Of a stretch of 34,940 nucleotides of DNA, positions 7,512-15,594 are shown piece by piece. The stretch is from positions 1 to 34,940 of the forward strand of contig JBOEGA010000126.1 in NCBI GenBank assembly GCA_050633205.1. The letters are read 5' to 3'. The stretch comes from CBDHHC01 sp050633205 (GTDB taxonomy: Bacteria; Pseudomonadota; Alphaproteobacteria; Rhizobiales; CBDHHC01). Position numbers and translations under genes: made by a program. The notes under the pieces are model-generated. The model was not told the origin of the DNA. It saw nothing but the letters and a program-made list of their open reading frames with translations, and did not search any database. Within the stretch, counting starts at the first letter, position 1; every line of letters begins with the position of its first letter.

Positions 7512-9116
7512 TTATGCAGGTGCGGGAGCGCCATCACGCATGAGCTTATAGTTAATACTGTCAATCAGAGCTTCAAAAGAAGCATCTACAATATTGGGTG
7601 ATACACCAACAGTATACCAACGACGGCTCTGGTTATCCATACTTTCAACGAGCACTCTGGTTACTGCATCAGTACCGCCTGTCAGTATGCGGACCTTATA
7701 ATCAACCAGCTTCAGGTCATCTATATAGCTCTGATATTTGCCAAGATCTTTGCGCAGTGCATGATCAAGAGCATTTATAGGGCCATTTCCCTCGGCCCAG
7801 GACATCATTACCTCATCATCGACATGAACTTTTACGTTGGCTTCAGATATTGTTACGAGCTGGCCCAGTGCGTTATGGCGGCGCTCTACCAGCACACGGA
7901 AGCTATCCACTTCAAAGTACTGAGGGACATTTTGCAGTTTTCTGCGGGCAAGCAGTTCAAATGAGGCATCTGCTCCTTCATAGGCATAACCAAGAGCCTC
8001 ACGGCGCTTTACCTCTTCCAGTAACTGCCCTATGCGGTCATCATCTTTATCGACCTGCACACCGATGCGATCAAGTTCGGCAACGATATTGGACTTGCCA
8101 GCCTGATCCGAGACAAGCAGCTTTCTGGAGTTTCCGACAAGTTCGGGTTTTATGTGCTCGTATGTGCCCGGATCTTTAAGAACTGCTGATACGTGTATTC
8201 CGCCCTTATGTGCAAAAGCTGTTTCACCAACATAGGGAGCATGGCGGTTTGGTGCCTGGTTCAGGATTTCATCAAGTACACGTGATGCATGTGTCAGATT
8301 GCGGAGTTTTTCGGGTGTTACGCCTGTTTCGAATTTATTGGCCAGATCTGATTTCAGCATCAGTGTCGGGATGATCGAGGTGAGATTTGCGTTACCGCAA
8401 CGCTCGCCAAGGCCATTTAATGTGCCCTGGATCTGGCGAACACCAGCTTTTACTGCTGCCAGAGAGTTTGCGACAGCATTCTCGGTGTCGTTATGGGTAT
8501 GGATACCGACATGGGTTCCGGGGATTACTTTTATGACTTCGGTGACGATATTATGGATTTCATCCGGCAGGGTTCCGCCATTTGTATCGCAGAGTACAAC
8601 CCAGCGCGCGCCGGAATCATATGCAGCTTTTGCGCATTGAAGGGCATATTGCGGGTTGGCCTTGTAACCATCGAAAAAGTGTTCGCAATCTATCATTGCC
8701 TCTTTATCATGGTCGATTACGGCGGCGACGGACTGGGATATGGCATCCACGTTTTCGTCATTGGTGATGCCGAGGGCAACTCGGACATGATAGTCCCAGC
8801 TTTTTGCGACGAGGCAGACAGATTCTGCTTCGGCCTGCAATATAGCCTGAAAGCCTGGGTCATTTTCCAGCGAGCGCCCTGCCCGCTTGGTCATGCCAAA
8901 GGCAGTTGTGCGGGCGTTTTTATATTTACGTTTTTCGGAAAAGAAGGATGTGTCGGTGTGATTTGCGCCGGGGTAGCCTCCCTCAATATAGTCGATACCG
9001 ATGGAATCCAGTGTTTCTGCAATAAGAATTTTATCATCAACAGAAAAATCAACCCCATGTGTCTGGGCTCCATCCCTCAAGGTCGTATCGAATAGGTAGA
9101 GGCGTTCTTTACTCAT
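7512..9116 (-). CDS. cimA: (R)-citramalate synthase
   Basis: It condenses pyruvate with acetyl-CoA to (R)-citramalate, the first step of the threonine-independent route to isoleucine. It has the LeuA/HMGL-like fold: catalytic DTTLRDGAQ near residues 10-18, GIDYIEGGYPG near 38-48, the metal-binding HTHNDT near 202-207, GLGERCGNAN near 236-245, and AHKGGIHVSA near 303-312. A C-terminal LeuA-type regulatory dimer domain covers about 390-525. The length (534) and the GYPG motif fit the CimA class rather than 2-isopropylmalate synthase. The ATG at 9116 has AGGAG 5 bp upstream and is preferred to the adjacent GTG. cysS lies upstream on the same strand, but a hairpin separates them, so cimA probably has its own promoter. 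Homocitrate synthase is a less likely alternative. Confidence 0.9.
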   Translation of the reverse strand: MSKERLYLFDTTLRDGAQTHGVDFSVDDKILIAETLDSIGIDYIEGGYPGANHTDTSFFSEKRKYKNARTTAFGMTKRAGRSLENDPGFQAILQAEAESVCLVAKSWDYHVRVALGITNDENVDAISQSVAAVIDHDKEAMIDCEHFFDGYKANPQYALQCAKAAYDSGARWVVLCDTNGGTLPDEIHNIVTEVIKVIPGTHVGIHTHNDTENAVANSLAAVKAGVRQIQGTLNGLGERCGNANLTSIIPTLMLKSDLANKFETGVTPEKLRNLTHASRVLDEILNQAPNRHAPYVGETAFAHKGGIHVSAVLKDPGTYEHIKPELVGNSRKLLVSDQAGKSNIVAELDRIGVQVDKDDDRIGQLLEEVKRREALGYAYEGADASFELLARRKLQNVPQYFEVDSFRVLVERRHNALGQLVTISEANVKVHVDDEVMMSWAEGNGPINALDHALRKDLGKYQSYIDDLKLVDYKVRILTGGTDAVTRVLVESMDNQSRRWYTVGVSPNIVDASFEALIDSINYKLMRDGAPAPA

Positions 9117-9129
9117 CACTGCTCCTTAC

Positions 9130-9143
9130 CCGAACATGTTCGG
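9130..9143. promoter_or_regulatory. 14-bp perfect palindrome upstream of cimA
   Basis: CCGAACATGTTCGG is fully self-complementary and lies 13 bp before the cimA start, just upstream of its ribosome-binding site. It could be an operator or a small leader hairpin. It resembles LexA-type half sites but the spacing differs from known LexA boxes, so no regulator is assigned. Confidence 0.35.
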
Positions 9144-9175
9144 ACATGGTAATATGTTATTGCTTTGTTAATAAC

Positions 9176-9195
9176 GGGGGCGGATTAACACCCCC
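9176..9195 (-). terminator. Possible terminator after cysS
   Basis: A GGGGG/CCCCC stem with a 10-nt loop lies 25 bp beyond the cysS stop on the minus strand, followed by GTTATT. The stem is short and the T tract interrupted, so this is a weak call. Confidence 0.45.
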
Positions 9196-9220
9196 TTAAT
9201 TTATTCAGTTCACTGAGAGC

Positions 9221-10585
9221 CTAACCTGCTATTTCCCAGGTTGTGCCTTCCGGTCCGTCTTTCAGGGCGATGCCCATATCGGTCAGTTCGGTGCGAATTC
9301 GATCGGCTTCCGCGAAGTCCTTTGCCTTTTTGGCATCATTGCGCGCAACAATCATTGCTTCAATTTGAGTTTCGTTAATATCAACAGATGAAGGGCGCCA
9401 GTTTTTCCATTGTGTGTTGGTGTGGTGCAGTAAGCCGAGGAGATTTGCACTGGCTTTCAGGGAAAGTGCTGCTTCTTTATCATTGACTGCCTTATCGCGG
9501 AGTTCGTGGAGTGCTGTTATTGCTGCCGGTGTGTTGAGATCGTCTTCCAGCGCTGCAAGGACAACGGGACTGATTTCGCCCTGGCCTTCAATATCGCCGA
9601 TCGTTTCATACCAGCGGTTGAGTGTCTGTTTTGCTTCTGTGACGCCCTGGGCAGTCCAGTTGATAGGCTTGCGGTAGTGGGTCATCAGCATTGTCAGTCT
9701 GAGGGCTTCGCCATGCCAGTCCTGCAGCAATTCGTTGATGGTTATGAAATTGCCCAGTGATTTGGACATTTTCTCACCTTCGACCTGAAGGAAGCCGTTA
9801 TGCATCCAGATGTTTGCCATTTTATCGGAGGCATGACCGCAGCGGCTTTGCGCCAGTTCGTTTTCGTGGTGAGGGAATACCAGGTCAATGCCGCCACCGT
9901 GAATGTCGAATGTTTCGCCAAGATGTTTTGCGGACATTGCGGAACATTCGATATGCCAGCCTGGACGGCCATCTGTTTTAATATTACACGGAGAGTTCCA
10001 GCCCGGTTCATTCTCTTTTGAAGGCTTCCATAAAACGAAATCCATAGGATCTTTTTTATAGGGAGCGACCTCTACTCTTGCTCCTGCTTCCATATCTTCA
10101 AGAGAACGGCCTGAAAGTTTGCCATAGTCTGCCATTGAGGAAACTTCAAACAGAACATGATCTTCAGCCACATATGCATGACCACGCTCGACAAGCTGTT
10201 CTATGAGCTGTTTCATTTCCTCGATATGGTCTGTTGCTCTTGGTTCAACCGTTGGTGGCTGACAGCCAAGGGCTGCTATATCCTGATGGAACTGATCGGC
10301 AGTTTTTTCGGTCAACTCACGGATGGATATCCCTTCTTCGAAAGCACGCTGATTGATCTTGTCATCCACGTCTGTAATATTGCGGGCATAGGTAACTTTA
10401 TCGTCCCCATATGTATGGCGCAGAAGCTGAAATAATGTGTCGAAGACAATGATCGGGCGGGCATTACCAATATGGGCGAAGTCGTAGACAGTCGGGCCGC
10501 AGACATACATTCTGACATTATCAGAATTCAGGGGCACCAGCTCCTGTTTGTTACGAGTAAGCGTATTATATAGCGTTATAGGCAC
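9221..10585 (-). CDS. cysS: Cysteinyl-tRNA synthetase
   Basis: A class Ia aminoacyl-tRNA synthetase that charges tRNA-Cys in the cytoplasm. The HIGH-type motif is HIGN in CGPTVYDFAHIGNARP (from Cys29). Zinc ligands can be placed at Cys29, the Cys of WHIECSAMS and the His/Glu of FPHHENE. The KMSKS loop is near residues 272-276. The length (454) is normal. It starts with GTG, supported by AGGAGG 8 bp upstream and by homologous N-termini that begin MxxxLYNTLTR. A promoter candidate lies about 40-60 bp upstream. It is probably transcribed alone, with a weak terminator before cimA. Confidence 0.95.
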   Translation of the reverse strand: MPITLYNTLTRNKQELVPLNSDNVRMYVCGPTVYDFAHIGNARPIIVFDTLFQLLRHTYGDDKVTYARNITDVDDKINQRAFEEGISIRELTEKTADQFHQDIAALGCQPPTVEPRATDHIEEMKQLIEQLVERGHAYVAEDHVLFEVSSMADYGKLSGRSLEDMEAGARVEVAPYKKDPMDFVLWKPSKENEPGWNSPCNIKTDGRPGWHIECSAMSAKHLGETFDIHGGGIDLVFPHHENELAQSRCGHASDKMANIWMHNGFLQVEGEKMSKSLGNFITINELLQDWHGEALRLTMLMTHYRKPINWTAQGVTEAKQTLNRWYETIGDIEGQGEISPVVLAALEDDLNTPAAITALHELRDKAVNDKEAALSLKASANLLGLLHHTNTQWKNWRPSSVDINETQIEAMIVARNDAKKAKDFAEADRIRTELTDMGIALKDGPEGTTWEIAG

Positions 10586-10619
10586 GCGACTTCCCTCCTA
10601 CCTTGTGGCGGGCGTCCAA

Positions 10620-10647
10620 CTTATAGTTTTATCAGGGAATAGGTGAA
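10620..10647 (-). promoter_or_regulatory. Candidate promoter for cysS
   Basis: On the minus strand TTCACC and TATAAG are 16 bp apart. Transcription would start near 10613, giving a leader of about 30 nt with the AGGAGG site inside it. Confidence 0.4.
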
Positions 10648-10990
10648 CGGCCACGCCAACGGATATGTTAGCCTGTAATAATAATTTCTGCTGCGATACA
10701 GCATGGGATTATGTTGACCGTTTTGTTCATAGGCTTTCTTATGCGTACTTTTATATAAAGCGTCAAGGCATACTATCCACTGTCAGGAAAAAAGTTATTG
10801 GATGTTCAGGGATCCTATTTGTATATTATGAGAACTATCGCTTATAATGGACTGAGCGGTAAGTACATTTTATCGAATGAACCGTGCACTATTCATCAAC
10901 TATTCATTGCTGTGTTTTATAAATAAATCACAGTGTTAAACCAATTAAAGCGTTTGTCTCCCTTAGAGATAGAAAAAAGCTCAACATTTT
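10648..10990. other. Intergenic region between cysS and the DUF2865 gene
   Basis: This is the divergent spacer upstream of cysS and the DUF2865 gene. It contains only a short open frame (10665-10847, 60 residues) without homology I recognise, and a weak CTGTG/CACAG inverted repeat near 10910-10933. I see no gene or clear RNA. Confidence 0.4.
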
Positions 10991-12052
10991 ATGATGATCC
11001 GCAAAATAGCCTTAACATCTATTGTCTGCCTGAGTGCGCTTGGTATTACCGCGCTAATTTCTCCTGCCCAGTCTCAAAGAGACCGGGAGTACCAACGGGA
11101 CCGGGAATATCAGGATCAGGGATTTGATACTGGTGAAGCAGGAAAACGGCAGGGACAACAGTCTGGCGGGTATACCAGCGATACTGACGTAAATATATCT
11201 CCTCAACAGCGCAGGTGCATGTCTCTGGAAAAGCAGCTTGCACAATTGTGGATCGCGAAGTCCCACTCAAGAAAAGACCTTCCTAAACTTGATGACGAGT
11301 TACAAAAATGGGATTCAATATATTTGAAAACCAAGGCAAAAGCTGAGCGTTCCCGCTGTTACAAGGACCTTTTCATATTTGGTAAAGAGTTAAGAAATAC
11401 GAGAAAATGCCAGAAACTCGGGCGTAAAATAGAAGAAGCCAAGAGCAAGCTCAGAGATCTGCAGGATCAAAAACAGCGTGTCACATCAAATGATACCCGT
11501 GAGGAAGATCATATAATTGCTGTTCTGGCCAGAGAGGGGTGCGGGACACAATATGAAAAGGAAGATCGCAAAAGAAACCGATTTACTTTTCTATTTGGTG
11601 GCCGTGACGATGATGAGCGCGAGAAAACACAGGGCACGGGCATTATGCCGTTTGCGACCTACAGGACAATGTGTGTGCGCACATGTGACGGCTTTTACTT
11701 CCCTGTCAGTTTTTCCACTCTCCCAAGCCGTTTTCCTATCGATGCGGGGCAGTGCCAATCCAAATGTGCGGCACCTGCAGAACTTTATGTATACAAGAAT
11801 CCCGGCGAGAACATTGAGCAAATGGTGTCAGTTAACGGGCAGCCATATTCGCAGGCACCCTATGCTTTTCGTTACCGCAAGGAGTATGTGAAGGGCTGTT
11901 CCTGCAAGCAGGAAGAGTTTTCCCCAGAAGCGCTCGGATTAGTTGTGGAAAATAGTAAGCAGGGCAATGACAATAACAATCAATCGCAACAAGAAAAAGC
12001 ACCTAACCAAAAGTCTGAAAATAAAAGAAAAAAAATTGATTACATAGAATAG
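10991..12052 (+). CDS. Secreted DUF2865 domain protein
   Basis: A 353-residue exported protein of unknown function. Residues 1-28 are a signal peptide (MMIRK, a hydrophobic core, then a likely cut after SPAQS). A Arg/Glu/Gln-rich segment with a repeated RDREYQ follows, then a charged helical region (about 75-170) that looks coiled-coil. The core from about 220 to 305 matches the alphaproteobacterial DUF2865 family: YRTMCVRTCDGFYFPVSFST, LPSRFPIDAGQCQSKC, the LYVYKNPGE stretch and YAFRYRKEYVKGCSC. The paired cysteines probably form disulfides in the periplasm. The tail (about 315-353) is Asn/Gln/Lys-rich and probably disordered. The ribosome-binding site is weak, and a second ATG directly follows the first. 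It is transcribed alone. Confidence 0.8.
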   Translation: MMIRKIALTSIVCLSALGITALISPAQSQRDREYQRDREYQDQGFDTGEAGKRQGQQSGGYTSDTDVNISPQQRRCMSLEKQLAQLWIAKSHSRKDLPKLDDELQKWDSIYLKTKAKAERSRCYKDLFIFGKELRNTRKCQKLGRKIEEAKSKLRDLQDQKQRVTSNDTREEDHIIAVLAREGCGTQYEKEDRKRNRFTFLFGGRDDDEREKTQGTGIMPFATYRTMCVRTCDGFYFPVSFSTLPSRFPIDAGQCQSKCAAPAELYVYKNPGENIEQMVSVNGQPYSQAPYAFRYRKEYVKGCSCKQEEFSPEALGLVVENSKQGNDNNNQSQQEKAPNQKSENKRKKIDYIE

Positions 12053-12063
12053 TTCTAATAAAG

Positions 12064-12088
12064 ACTATTCATGTTTATTTAGAATAGT
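12064..12088 (+). terminator. Weak hairpin after the DUF2865 gene
   Basis: ACTATTC at 12064-12070 pairs with GAATAGT at 12082-12088 across an 11-nt AT-rich loop, followed by TTCTTATTT. The position, 12 bp after the stop, suits a terminator, but the stem is AT-rich. Confidence 0.4.
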
Positions 12089-12249
12089 TCTTATTTACAA
12101 CTTTTCATACCTAAATGTTTCTATAGGAATTCTTTATTTTCATCCAGATATTCTATGTATAAATAATATTGACCACTTTACGCCACATTTTCGTCCCCAT
12201 TCACAAAGAATATTGATGCTCGTTATTTGGTTTTATTAGTAATTAACAT

Positions 12250-12822
12250 ATGAGTATCATGACAAAACCTGACATCACAAAAATCGTTGAGCTAAAGCCT
12301 GTTACTCTGGATGATCTGGCTTCAGTTCGGTATGTACACAAAGCATCTTTTGTTGCCCTTTGCGGCGCTAATCATTCAGAAGAAGAAGTTCAGGCGCATA
12401 TGGATATGGTCAATTCCAAACAGTATGTTGATCTTATTCTTGCGAACAACATGTATTGTGCCTGGATGGGCAATGAGATTGTGGGTACAGCCGGCTGGTC
12501 ACCAGCCGATGACAGCGGGCACACAGCACGTATTAATCTGGTCTGTGTAAGGCCGATGTTTAATAATCTCGGGATTGGGCGATTGCTTATCAGAAATTCA
12601 GAGCTGCGCGCAAAGAGTGCAGGATTTTATGATTACAGTGTTCGTTCAAATATTAATGCAGTACCGTTCTACCAGCTTCAAGGCTATAGCATCTCATCTC
12701 ATGGCATTATGCATACACGTATGAAGATCGATCTTCCTGTCGCGTTTATGCGTAAATTCGGGGTTCCTGTTAACGAGAACTTCCCACGACAAGAAAGAGA
12801 GCCAGTTTACCTTCGTGCTTAA
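12250..12822 (+). CDS. GNAT family N-acetyltransferase
   Basis: A 190-residue acyltransferase that uses acetyl-CoA; the substrate cannot be read from the sequence. The GNAT core is clear: beta strands with EIVGTAGWSPADD near residues 75-87, then ARINLVCVRPMFNNLGIGRLL near 94-114, whose LGIGRL forms the acetyl-CoA pyrophosphate loop, and YDYSVRSNINAVPFYQLQGY near 127-146, the usual C-terminal GNAT motif. A 40-residue extension follows. A second in-frame ATG lies three codons after the first; neither has a strong ribosome-binding site. It is flanked by an AT-rich spacer and a strong terminator, so it stands alone. The convergent neighbour gltX gives no hint about the substrate. Confidence 0.85.
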   Translation: MSIMTKPDITKIVELKPVTLDDLASVRYVHKASFVALCGANHSEEEVQAHMDMVNSKQYVDLILANNMYCAWMGNEIVGTAGWSPADDSGHTARINLVCVRPMFNNLGIGRLLIRNSELRAKSAGFYDYSVRSNINAVPFYQLQGYSISSHGIMHTRMKIDLPVAFMRKFGVPVNENFPRQEREPVYLRA

Positions 12823-12856
12823 TCTTTCCCTTCCTCTTTATGCCGCTCCAATATTC

Positions 12857-12897
12857 AGGTTCGGGCCATATAACTTGCCCGAACCTTTCTTTTTTTT
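12857..12897 (+). terminator. Strong intrinsic terminator after the GNAT gene
   Basis: A 10-bp perfect stem, AGGTTCGGGC with its complement (12857-12866 and 12877-12886), a 10-nt loop, and a T-rich tail (TTCTTTTTTTT). It lies between the convergent GNAT and gltX genes. Confidence 0.9.
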
Positions 12898-12907
12898 ACC
12901 CTGAAGT

Positions 12908-14245
12908 TTAACAGGTTTCTCCATTCAGACGTTTCAAGCAGGTCTCCCTGCCAATCAGCAGAATAAACCCAGTCAGTTCAGGACCGTGCTTACGCCCTGT
13001 CAAAGCAAGGCGAAGTGGCATAAACAATGATTTGCCTTTAGCACCTGTTTCGTTTTTCACAGCTGTTGTCCATTCTTTCCACGTATTTTCATTCCATGGA
13101 TCTGCGGGCGCCAGCTCAGCAGCTTTTTTACAAAAATCCTGATCCTCAATAACAGGAGTAACAGGGCCACAGACAACATCCCACCATTCTTTGGCATCGC
13201 TCAGAATGTTGATGTTTTCACGGGCTATATTCCAGAAACTCTCATCACCTTTAACGCCAATATCTGATAATCGGTCTTTAACAGCGCCAAAATCCAGCTC
13301 ATGGAGAAGTTTAGCATTAAGAGCTCTCAATTCTTCCTGATCAAATCTGGCAGGTGCACGTGAAAGTTTACTCACATCAAATATCTCAGCAACTGCTTCC
13401 ATACTCTTGTAGGGAGCAATTGGCTCGGAAGATCCAATAGTTGCGGAATGGCTTACAACAGCAAGTGCCTCAAGACCTTCATCACGCATGGACTCTATGG
13501 ACAATGAGCCAAGCCGCTTGGAGAGGGCCTGCCCTTCAGAACCGACCAGTAAGTTGTGGTGTCCCATTTCAGGGGCTTTTGCTCCCAGCGCTTCAAAGAT
13601 CTGAATCTGAGCGCCACTGTTTGCAACATGGTCTTCACCACGAATAATATGAGTTATATTGAAATCAATGTCATCTACAACACTTGGCAGCGTATACAGA
13701 TAAGTTCCATCAGCCCGTATCAAAACCGGATCTGATAAAGAGGATGCATCGACTTTCTGTTCGCCCCTCACAAGATCGTTCCAGACAACCTGACGAGGTT
13801 CCAGCTTGAAGCGCCAGTGTGGCTTTCTACCTTCGGCTTCAAGCTTAGCGCGCTCATCATCATCAAGATTCAGACCTGCCCTGTCATATACCGGTGGCTT
13901 GCCACGAGCGAGCTGGCGTTTTCGCTTTCTGTCAAGTTCATCAGCAGTTTCGTAACATGGATAAAGCAGTCCGGCGTCTTTCAGTTTTTTTGCTGCTGCG
14001 TCATATTCTTTAAAGCGATCTGACTGTTTTGCTTCAAGATCCCATTCGAGACCGAGCCAGCGCAGATCCTGTTTAATTCCCTCTTCGAACTCTTTTGTTG
14101 ATCTTTCCTGATCCGTATCATCCAGACGCAACATATATTTTCCGCCATTTTTACGAGCGAAAAGCCAGTTTATTAGTGCAGGACGGATATTACCGATATG
14201 TAGCCTTCCCGTTGGGCTTGGCGCAAAACGTACTATGATTGTCAT
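12908..14245 (-). CDS. gltX: Glutamyl-tRNA synthetase (GltX)
   Basis: A class Ib synthetase that attaches glutamate to tRNA. The ATP-binding motif HIGN is at residues 16-19 in RFAPSPTGRLHIGN, followed by the conserved DDTDQERS. The KMSKS-type loop is ALSKRLGS near residue 240. The C-terminal part has the SRAPARFDQEEL and FMPLRLALTGRKHGPEL motifs of GluRS. The length is 445 from the ATG at 14245; an upstream in-frame TTG at 14269 is less likely because homologues begin MTxxVRFAPSPTG. Alphaproteobacteria often have two GluRS genes, one of which may act on tRNA-Gln to feed the amidotransferase route; this one could be either, and a second copy is not in the window. The weak ribosome-binding site is unusual for a synthetase gene. 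Confidence 0.92.
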   Translation of the reverse strand: MTIIVRFAPSPTGRLHIGNIRPALINWLFARKNGGKYMLRLDDTDQERSTKEFEEGIKQDLRWLGLEWDLEAKQSDRFKEYDAAAKKLKDAGLLYPCYETADELDRKRKRQLARGKPPVYDRAGLNLDDDERAKLEAEGRKPHWRFKLEPRQVVWNDLVRGEQKVDASSLSDPVLIRADGTYLYTLPSVVDDIDFNITHIIRGEDHVANSGAQIQIFEALGAKAPEMGHHNLLVGSEGQALSKRLGSLSIESMRDEGLEALAVVSHSATIGSSEPIAPYKSMEAVAEIFDVSKLSRAPARFDQEELRALNAKLLHELDFGAVKDRLSDIGVKGDESFWNIARENINILSDAKEWWDVVCGPVTPVIEDQDFCKKAAELAPADPWNENTWKEWTTAVKNETGAKGKSLFMPLRLALTGRKHGPELTGFILLIGRETCLKRLNGETC

Positions 14246-14400
14246 TTGAAATGCTTTTTTGGTTGCCAAAATTTACCATCCGGTCTAACCGGGCTTACTC
14301 TTATATGCAAGAGGCAACACAGAATTGTTGGCTTATATTTTGATGAATAAGCCAATATCAGACGGTATCATGCTCCACAGGAGCAATAATGTCTCTGGAC

Positions 14401-14437
14401 ATAGTGTCAATCTGATAGCAGATCAGATTGACACTAT
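14401..14437. repeat. Perfect 16-bp hairpin between gltX and a small membrane protein gene
   Basis: ATAGTGTCAATCTGAT (14401-14416) is followed after 5 nt by its exact complement (14422-14437). It lies 64 bp beyond the stop of the small membrane protein gene on the minus strand and about 155 bp before the gltX start. There is no T tract on the minus strand; on the plus strand AAGTTTT follows. A smaller GCTCC-ACA-GGAGC hairpin is next to it (14371-14383). Confidence 0.6.
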
Positions 14438-14500
14438 AAGTTTTACCAAAAACAACTAACAGTGCCGGACTTCCCTACTCAAATCGTCAGGGGAGAATAA

Positions 14501-14719
14501 TCAGCCTGTAATTTTTTCCATCTGTATGATGTTATCAAGCTCAATAATGCTTACGGCATCAAGACCGTAGATAACGCCACCGAAGATAATCGCCGTAACG
14601 AGAGCATTGATTACTTTGCTACCAAACGATATTGAGTTACCAAGCAGGTCAACAAAAAATACCAGAAGTGCAGCAGCTACAACAGGTATCAAAAATTGAT
14701 ATTCAGCAGGAATTTCCAT
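14501..14719 (-). CDS. Small two-helix membrane protein of unknown function
   Basis: A 72-residue protein with two hydrophobic segments (about residues 9-27 and 36-55) separated by a short loop with GNSISFGSK, and a short polar tail. I do not recognise a family. The start has GGGGAAG 7 bp upstream, a clear ribosome-binding site, which argues for a real gene. It lies between gltX and the ATPase zeta inhibitor gene on the same strand, separated from each by a hairpin, so it is probably its own transcription unit. A holin-like or membrane-complex accessory role would be guesswork. Confidence 0.6.
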   Translation of the reverse strand: MEIPAEYQFLIPVVAAALLVFFVDLLGNSISFGSKVINALVTAIIFGGVIYGLDAVSIIELDNIIQMEKITG

Positions 14720-14866
14720 GGATATTCTTCCCCAGGTTCATTTTATTATAATTCTCAGTCCAATGATGGATACATAAGTCTATGACCTAATTGTGAACTT
14801 CTGCTGAGAAAGATTGATCAGCGGGAGATGGTGGGAAAGATCTGATAAAAATAAAGCAAATATGCA

Positions 14867-14894
14867 ACAAAGCAGGCCGATTGACCTGCTTTGT
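14867..14894 (-). terminator. Hairpin terminator after the ATPase zeta inhibitor gene
   Basis: ACAAAGCAGG (14867-14876) pairs perfectly with CCTGCTTTGT (14885-14894), with an 8-nt loop. It lies 21 bp beyond the stop codon on the minus strand, followed by a T-rich but interrupted tract. Confidence 0.7.
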
Positions 14895-14915
14895 ACTCGT
14901 TAAATCTGTAAGATT

Positions 14916-15239
14916 TTATTGCCCGGTTTCTATCTGCTTTACAGCTTCAGTCATCAGGTCCAGCATTTTACCACGAATTTCGTCATCCGATATTGAAACA
15001 CCTTTATCATCCAGATCTTTGCGCACCTTACGGAAGACATCTTCATCTCCAGGCTCCTGAAGATCTGACTTGACGACTTCTTTTGCATAATCATCAGCAG
15101 CCGTTTCCTTCAGGCCCAGCTGGCCAGCAACCCAGTTACCCAAAAGCTTGTTTCTGCGGGCGCTTGCCTTGAATGCAAGTTCCTGATCATGAGCAAATTT
15201 CTTTTCAAACGCCTTTTCACGTTCATCAAATGTCGTCAT
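14916..15239 (-). CDS. F1-ATPase inhibitor zeta subunit (DUF1476)
   Basis: This family, first described in Paracoccus, binds the F1 sector of ATP synthase and blocks ATP hydrolysis; it is characteristic of alphaproteobacteria. The N-terminal MTTFDEREKAFEKKFAHDQE is the inhibitory helix region and matches the family start. The central RRNKLLGNWVAGQLG and the ISDDEIRGKMLDLMTEA stretch are also conserved. I choose the ATG at 15239 (107 residues), with AAGGA 9 bp upstream; an in-frame ATG two codons earlier (15245) is too close to that site. Its position divergent from purC is conserved in many alphaproteobacteria. It is probably monocistronic. Confidence 0.9.
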   Translation of the reverse strand: MTTFDEREKAFEKKFAHDQELAFKASARRNKLLGNWVAGQLGLKETAADDYAKEVVKSDLQEPGDEDVFRKVRKDLDDKGVSISDDEIRGKMLDLMTEAVKQIETGQ

Positions 15240-15594
15240 ATTCATTAATCCTTGGATTTTCTACACGCTAATGTAGTATATAGGGGCTGTATCCGTATTG
15301 TGCCATATCTCACAGTTTGTGTGAAATCAACCATGAGTGTATATATTTCTTCTGTATATATCCTAATTTTAAATATGGTACAGGGTAATCAATGGGCAAT
15401 TTGGAAGTTGACAACAAGGGGTTATAAGGCGACATAAAGGCCTTCAAAGAAGTTTAGACTTTTGTATGCTAAGCATTTTTATGCATTACCTTTGAAATTC
15501 CGGAGATAATTGAGGCCCTTTGTGGGGTTTATCTTGCTCCATTTTGCTGCACTAGAATACATATCAGTCGATATTATGTGAAAGGATCACGCTT
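15240..15594. other. Divergent spacer upstream of purC
   Basis: This holds the control regions for the zeta inhibitor gene (-) and the purine operon (+). TTGACA occurs at 15408-15413 on the plus strand, but no good -10 lies at the right distance. TGTATATAT occurs twice (near 15338-15346 and 15353-15361). I see no purine riboswitch, gene or RNA. Confidence 0.4.

Noticed and set aside
8493..9095. A 200-residue plus-strand open frame
   Set aside because: It lies wholly opposite cimA, whose motifs are clear. It is a shadow frame.
9130..9143. LexA box upstream of cimA
   Set aside because: The half sites GAAC and GTTC are only 2 bp apart, unlike the direct-repeat alphaproteobacterial LexA site or the wider Gram-positive one.
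15240..15594. Purine riboswitch before purC
   Set aside because: No purine-aptamer core or matching stems are visible, and such riboswitches are rare in alphaproteobacteria.
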